Of a stretch of DNA of 64,000 nucleotides, positions 59,993-64,000 are shown piece by piece (the first letter of the stretch is position 1; the number at the start of each line of letters is the position of its first letter). The stretch covers positions 496,001-560,000 of the forward strand of contig NZ_QUQV01000002.1 in NCBI RefSeq assembly GCF_003400205.1, in the 5' to 3' direction. The position numbers were made by a program, and so were the translations under genes. This DNA is from Bacillus sp. HNG (lineage in GTDB: Bacteria > Bacillota > Bacilli > Bacillales > Bacillaceae_L). The notes beneath the pieces were generated by a model. It did not search any database and had not been told where the DNA came from. It saw nothing but the letters and a program-made list of their open reading frames with translations.

Positions 59993-60478
59993 GTGGTGGA
60001 TAAAACGAATGTGAAGGCAGTAGAACGTATTTTTTGGAGTATCGCATTACCGGGGTTCGGACAATTATTAAATAAACAATATGTGAAAGGACTTACCTTT
60101 ATTTTCTTAGAGTTCTTGGTCAATTCCTGTGCAAATTTTAATGAAGCTATCATGCTTAGCTTCTTAGGTGAAACCCAACAAGCACTAGGATCTATTGATT
60201 ATGGGTGGCTCATGTTTTACCCCTGTCTTTACTTCTTCGCCATGTGGGATGCTTTTAAGGAAGCTGGTGGTGGAAAAGCACCCTATTCCTTCTTACCCTT
60301 TGCCTTCTGTGCCTATTGTGTGACAGTCGGTTTAATGGTAGCACCGAAAGCAGTCTTTTTCGGAATCACATTTGGGCCAGTCTTTTTTCCAATGATTTGT
60401 GTTATACCGGGGATTGTGCTTGGATTACTCATAAGAAAGATTATCCTAACCTTAGGTAAAGAAGACGCTTTGGCGTAA
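59993..60478 (+). CDS. Hypothetical membrane protein
   Basis: A 161-residue protein with four or five helices. The N-terminus AVERIFWSIALPGFGQLLNKQYVKGLTF is like the TM2/DUF5683-type membrane proteins. GTG at 59993 or 59996 is the likely start, but the ribosome binding site is weak, so the true start may differ. Nothing else is recognisable. It has its own terminator. Confidence 0.55.
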   Translation: MVDKTNVKAVERIFWSIALPGFGQLLNKQYVKGLTFIFLEFLVNSCANFNEAIMLSFLGETQQALGSIDYGWLMFYPCLYFFAMWDAFKEAGGGKAPYSFLPFAFCAYCVTVGLMVAPKAVFFGITFGPVFFPMICVIPGIVLGLLIRKIILTLGKEDALA

Positions 60479-60488
60479 ATACATAAAC

Positions 60489-60519
60489 AAAGGTTGCTTT
60501 ATGTAAAAAGCAACCTTTA
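60489..60519 (+). terminator. Terminator after the membrane-protein gene
   Basis: AAAGGTTGCTTT pairs with AAAGCAACCTTT; T run follows. Confidence 0.8.
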
Positions 60520-60572
60520 TCATTTATCCCGCAGTAACTTTTAATAAAACCTAGTTTTACGTGTCCTCAACC

Positions 60573-62051
60573 TTATTGATTGACCACTTTATCAAGAGCG
60601 CCTGGCGTCTTATAAACAGCTAGTTTCTCAACTAATTTATTACTTTCTGTATTTAAGCCTTTAATGTTTACTTTTACACCATTTTGGTGGTATTTAATAA
60701 CGATCTTATCAATTGCGCCTACCGCTGAATCATCCCAAAGATGGGCATTTGATAGGTCTAATTCAATTTCTTTCACATCTTCTTTATAATCAAAGCTATT
60801 TACAAAATCCGTAACGGATGCAAAGAACAATTGTCCTGAAACATGGTACACCTTTTTATGTGAATCCTTTGCAGATAGACTTGTAACTCTTACTTTTGAA
60901 ATTTTAGAAGCAAAGAAAATAGCACTTAAAATGACTCCAGCTAAAACACCCTTTGAAAGGTCGTGAGTTTGTAACACTGTTATAACTGTTACAATCATTA
61001 CGATTGTATCCGTAACAGGAACTTTGTGAATGGTCCGTAATGAAGACCAATCAAATGTTCCAATACAAACCATGAACATAACCCCTACAAGAGCAGCCAT
61101 TGGAATTTGGACTAAGAAGTCCTTTAATACTAAGATTAAGACCATCAAGAACGTACCGGCAACAAACGCAGAAAGTCTTCCACGGCCACCTGATTTTACG
61201 TTGATTACGGATTGTCCAATCATCGCGCAGCCAGCCATTCCTCCAAAGAAACCAGAGACAATATTCGCAATCCCTTGCCCACGTGCTTCTTTATTTTTAT
61301 CGCTTTCCGTATCAGTCATATCGTCAACAATGGAAGCCGTTAATAAAGATTCAACTAATCCAACAATGGCGATGGATAGAGAATATGGAAAAATGATTTT
61401 TAATGTTTCAAAATTCAGTGGAATATCAGGCAATAGAAAAATTGGTAATGTTGATGGGAGTTCACCCATATCCCCAATCGTACGTACTCCACTATTTGTC
61501 ATGACTGCAACAATCGTCATAACTACAATCGCAACCAAAGGTGATGGAACAGCTTTTGTAAAGCGCGGGAAGATATAAATAATCGCTAATGCTCCTGCTA
61601 CCATGGCATACATTTGCCATGATTCACCTGCAAAATGCGGCAATTGAGCAGCAAAAATAAGGATCGCAAGTGAATTCACGAAACCTGTCATAACGGAACG
61701 TGGAACAAACTTCATGAGTCTTCCCAGCTTTAGCACACCCATGATTATTTGGATAATCCCCGTTAAAATCGTTGCAGCCAGTAAATATTGGAGACCGTAA
61801 TCGGCAACCAATGTTACCATTAACAACGCAGTTGCGCCGGTTGCAGCAGAAATCATACCAGGTCTTCCCCCAACGAACGCAATTGTTACTGCAATACAGA
61901 ACGACGCATATAACCCAATCATAGGGTCAACTCCTGCAATCAGTGAAAAGGCAATTGCCTCTGGGATAAGTGCAAGCGCAACGACGATCCCTGCAAGAAT
62001 ATCTCCTCGTATATTTCCAAACCATTCAGTTTTAAATGTTGATTTATTCAA
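60573..62051 (-). CDS. SulP-family anion transporter with STAS domain
   Basis: A 492-residue protein. About 12 helices (residues about 15-385) include the SulP motif [32 protein letters not shown]; a cytoplasmic STAS domain (about 405-490, [20 protein letters not shown]) follows. Sulfate, bicarbonate or another anion is the substrate. The start is uncertain: a TTG at 62051 preceded by AGAGGTG is preferred; a second TTG 12 codons upstream is weaker. It is followed by the DGC-domain gene on the same strand upstream, perhaps not in one operon. Confidence 0.88.
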   Translation of the reverse strand: MNKSTFKTEWFGNIRGDILAGIVVALALIPEAIAFSLIAGVDPMIGLYASFCIAVTIAFVGGRPGMISAATGATALLMVTLVADYGLQYLLAATILTGIIQIIMGVLKLGRLMKFVPRSVMTGFVNSLAILIFAAQLPHFAGESWQMYAMVAGALAIIYIFPRFTKAVPSPLVAIVVMTIVAVMTNSGVRTIGDMGELPSTLPIFLLPDIPLNFETLKIIFPYSLSIAIVGLVESLLTASIVDDMTDTESDKNKEARGQGIANIVSGFFGGMAGCAMIGQSVINVKSGGRGRLSAFVAGTFLMVLILVLKDFLVQIPMAALVGVMFMVCIGTFDWSSLRTIHKVPVTDTIVMIVTVITVLQTHDLSKGVLAGVILSAIFFASKISKVRVTSLSAKDSHKKVYHVSGQLFFASVTDFVNSFDYKEDVKEIELDLSNAHLWDDSAVGAIDKIVIKYHQNGVKVNIKGLNTESNKLVEKLAVYKTPGALDKVVNQ

Positions 62052-62277
62052 ATCAGCACCTCTTTCTATGTTTTTGTTGACTTTCAACTCTCATGAAAGT
62101 CGGGTCCGTTGTGAACAAATCATAGTATAACTGATTGGTGCCGTTCTGTGAAACATTGGTGTAAACGCGAACAAGTTATATTATCTTCTCAATTCTCTTT
62201 GTTTCTTTTATTTTCACCATAGCATGATGATTAACGTAAAACCTTTATGGAAGTTTTTAGATTCCTGCCCAAAACAA

Positions 62278-62317
62278 AAGGCAGTTAGTCCTTTTCCGTG
62301 AAAAGTCTAACTGCCTT
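62278..62317 (-). terminator. Terminator after the DGC-domain gene
   Basis: AAGGCAGTTAG (62278) pairs with CTAACTGCCTT (62307) plus an inner CTTTT/AAAAG; a T run lies on the minus strand. Confidence 0.75.
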
Positions 62318-62329
62318 ATTGGCTATAAA

Positions 62330-62686
62330 TTATAGTGTTAGTTCTAAAATCTGATTATATGTACGTAAAGTAAGCTGAGGGTCTGGATCTACGTGTTGTC
62401 TTTTTGGGACATCAAAATCTGTCAGTACAAAATGATGTTTTGCATCAATATCATGTCTTGCTAAAATATGCTTACAGCATGCGAGTGGACAACCGTCAAT
62501 GGCTATGATATCACGCCCGGATTTTGCCGTTTTAACAAGGGGTTTGACATCACCACCAACACCTGCAATGCATGACATTTCAGCAACATTGTCGCGGTCC
62601 ATTTTTATCGCAATTGTATTTGCGGTTTGTGCAGCCGATGAACAACCTGAGCATGAGTACACTAAAGGTGAATTTTTTCTATCCAA
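62330..62686 (-). CDS. DGC-domain zinc-binding protein
   Basis: A 118-residue protein of the DGC family, so named after its conserved DGCPLACCKHIL motif (the C-terminal ligand set). The N-terminus has YSCSGCSSAAQTANTIAIKMDR and MSCIAGVGGD, giving further cysteines. These proteins probably bind zinc or another metal. The TTG start has AGGAGGGA 5 bases upstream; no ATG is nearby. It precedes the SulP gene on the same strand by 278 bases. Confidence 0.88.
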   Translation of the reverse strand: MDRKNSPLVYSCSGCSSAAQTANTIAIKMDRDNVAEMSCIAGVGGDVKPLVKTAKSGRDIIAIDGCPLACCKHILARHDIDAKHHFVLTDFDVPKRQHVDPDPQLTLRTYNQILELTL

Positions 62687-62775
62687 TTTTATTCCCTCCT
62701 GATTTTCATTCTATTGTAGTTTAATTTTTCCTTTAAATCTGTGAAGAAGGTCACTTTTGCAAAATTTTCACATAC

Positions 62776-62803
62776 AAAAAAGCCACCTAAAGGTAGCTTT
62801 TTT
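62776..62803 (-). terminator. Terminator after spoVR
   Basis: AAAAAAGCCACCT pairs with AGGTAGCTTTTTT around a short loop (one mismatch), with T run on the minus strand. Confidence 0.8.
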
Positions 62804-62806
62804 GAT

Positions 62807-64000
62807 TTAGATATATTTCCTATGAACCGATTTTCCATCATACGTAAACACCACTGTTTTATTCTCCAAAACGGTTTCCATGTGGACGGGTCTGCCCCAA
62901 AGCTGGTGAATGTAAGGCAGTACTTTTTCTAGATATTTTAAGTCCAACTCAATGTCTTCATACCAGTGTTTTAGGTAGAGCTCCCCACTTTTTAAATAAT
63001 CGCCATCATTGACAGTAATATACGGGAATCCACCATTTACCCTCATATTTACAAGCTGATCGCGAACCTGCTCCCACTGCTTATCAATAATTTTATAATC
63101 ACGACCTTGTTTTTGGAACAGATACATATCTTCACGAAACACTAAATCCTTCGTTAAATAATTTCGTATGAATGAAATATCGGACTCAACTTCGCGGACT
63201 TCGAAGATTTTATCACGCCCTGATCCTGGTTTGACACCGCGCTCCAACATCTCTTTTGTTGGATTATCATAGCGTTCTTCAATATCCTCAAATATTTTCA
63301 AACCTAAATAATATGGATTAATACTAGTTTTTGATGGCTGCACAACACCTGCATTAAGCTTAGCAAACTCAATCGCTTCATCGGACTTTAAATCCATTTC
63401 TCGAATAATCCGTTGGTGCCAATACGAAGCCCAGCCTTCGTTCATGATCTTCGTTTCGAGTTGTGGCCAGAAATAAAGCATTTCCTCACGCATCATCGTT
63501 AAGATATCGCGTTGCCAATCCTCAAGCTCTCGGCTGTACTGTTCAATGAATAAAAGAAGATCCTTTTCAGGGTGGGGTGGGAATTTCTTTTTCTTTCGAG
63601 TAATCTGCTTCTCATCTGTTGGTTTTTTATCCAAGTTCCATAAATCATCATAAGGAGACGACTTTCGTTTTACTTCTTCCTCTTCCTTATCCTCGAGACT
63701 CCATGCAAGCTTTGGTCTCATAAGAGATGGGTCGATATGCTCTTGGATCGCCAATACAGCATCTAAAAAGTTCTCCACCTCAAGTTTACCGTATAGATGC
63801 TCATAATGTTTTACCCGCTCAGCTGTTGCAGCCATGCTTTCGACCATATCTCGTTTTGTATTGCTAAAACGAAAATTATTTTTAAAGAAATCACAGTGAG
63901 CTAGTACGTGAGCGACTATTAATTTGTTTTGGATGAGGGAATTAGAGTCAAGTAAAAACGCATAACAAGGGTCAGAATTGATGACGAGCTCGTAAATTTT
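62807..64000 (-). CDS. spoVR: SpoVR family stage V sporulation protein, C-terminal part
   Basis: The frame is open to the window edge, so about 70 N-terminal residues are missing (397 of roughly 470 seen). SpoVR affects spore cortex in Bacillus. Visible segments include [20 protein letters not shown] at the cut end, then [35 protein letters not shown] and [17 protein letters not shown]. An internal ATG at 63847 should not be taken as the start because the reading continues upstream with conserved sequence. Confidence 0.93.
   Translation of the reverse strand, partial: KIYELVINSDPCYAFLLDSNSLIQNKLIVAHVLAHCDFFKNNFRFSNTKRDMVESMAATAERVKHYEHLYGKLEVENFLDAVLAIQEHIDPSLMRPKLAWSLEDKEEEEVKRKSSPYDDLWNLDKKPTDEKQITRKKKKFPPHPEKDLLLFIEQYSRELEDWQRDILTMMREEMLYFWPQLETKIMNEGWASYWHQRIIREMDLKSDEAIEFAKLNAGVVQPSKTSINPYYLGLKIFEDIEERYDNPTKEMLERGVKPGSGRDKIFEVREVESDISFIRNYLTKDLVFREDMYLFQKQGRDYKIIDKQWEQVRDQLVNMRVNGGFPYITVNDGDYLKSGELYLKHWYEDIELDLKYLEKVLPYIHQLWGRPVHMETVLENKTVVFTYDGKSVHRKYI

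Noticed and set aside
61030-61578. Plus-strand open frame of 182 codons opposite the SulP gene
   Set aside because: It mirrors hydrophobic helices of the SulP gene; composition (Pro/Thr/Ile-rich) and lack of RBS mark it as a shadow.
62080-62102. GACTTTC/GAAAGTC palindrome before the SulP gene as an operator
   Set aside because: Only 7-bp arms with a 9-base spacer, and start and promoter positions are unclear, so the support is too weak.

Overview
The window is a chromosomal segment from a spore-forming, low-GC Bacillaceae bacterium. Almost every block has a recognisable Bacillus subtilis counterpart: hit-serC-trpP, yhaL-prsA, yhaI/hpr/yhaH, yhaM-yhaN-yhaO, yhaQ-yhaP, yhzC, yhaR, hemZ, yhaX, yheA-yheB-yheC-yheD-yheE, an sspB-type SASP gene, msmX, sigY-yxlCDE, yuaF-floT and spoVR. 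I see no prophage, IS transposase, CRISPR array, rRNA or tRNA gene. Several small dispersed repeats sit between genes.

Layout. 1-6.6 kb holds the 3' end of hit, serC, trpP (with a TRAP-type leader), yhaL, prsA, a tiny YjcZ-like gene, two membrane proteins, yhaI, hpr and yhaH. 6.7-15.5 kb holds an exported protein with an L,D-transpeptidase-like motif, yhaM (exoribonuclease), yhaN/yhaO (Rad50/Mre11-like pair) and the yhaQ/yhaP ABC exporter. 15.6-22.5 kb carries acyl-CoA metabolism genes, hemZ and a HAD protein. 22.6-30.3 kb is the yheA-E region, with an unusual run of four ATP-grasp YheC/YheD paralogues. 30.3-34.6 kb has a PucR-type regulator, msmX with a cre site, and a spore gene group; the sspB leader can fold into a compact cloverleaf. 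34.6-44.6 kb has a CBS-domain membrane protein, an FNR-box-controlled truncated globin, a ThiF/MoeB enzyme, a sigY-type ECF sigma operon, the NfeD/flotillin operon and a class A PBP.

44.9-50.1 kb is the most accessory-looking part: a minus-strand cluster of an HpaB-type flavin monooxygenase, a haem-oxygenase-like diiron protein, a GNAT-like protein, a BtaA-like (DUF3419) 3-amino-3-carboxypropyl transferase and a second GNAT-like protein. Its promoter is overlapped by a pair of identical palindromic operators. I infer an uncharacterised small-molecule or lipid-modification pathway.

50.3-64 kb carries a phosphate transporter pair, two MarR regulators (one with a perfect 16-bp palindrome before an MFS exporter), a K+ channel, ribA, a single-domain TrxR-like flavoprotein, paired crcB fluoride channels, an EcsC protein, a holin-like protein with a Gln-rich tail, a SulP transporter, a DGC zinc protein and the C-terminal part of spoVR. 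Gene assignments rest on motif recognition and synteny, not on database searches.
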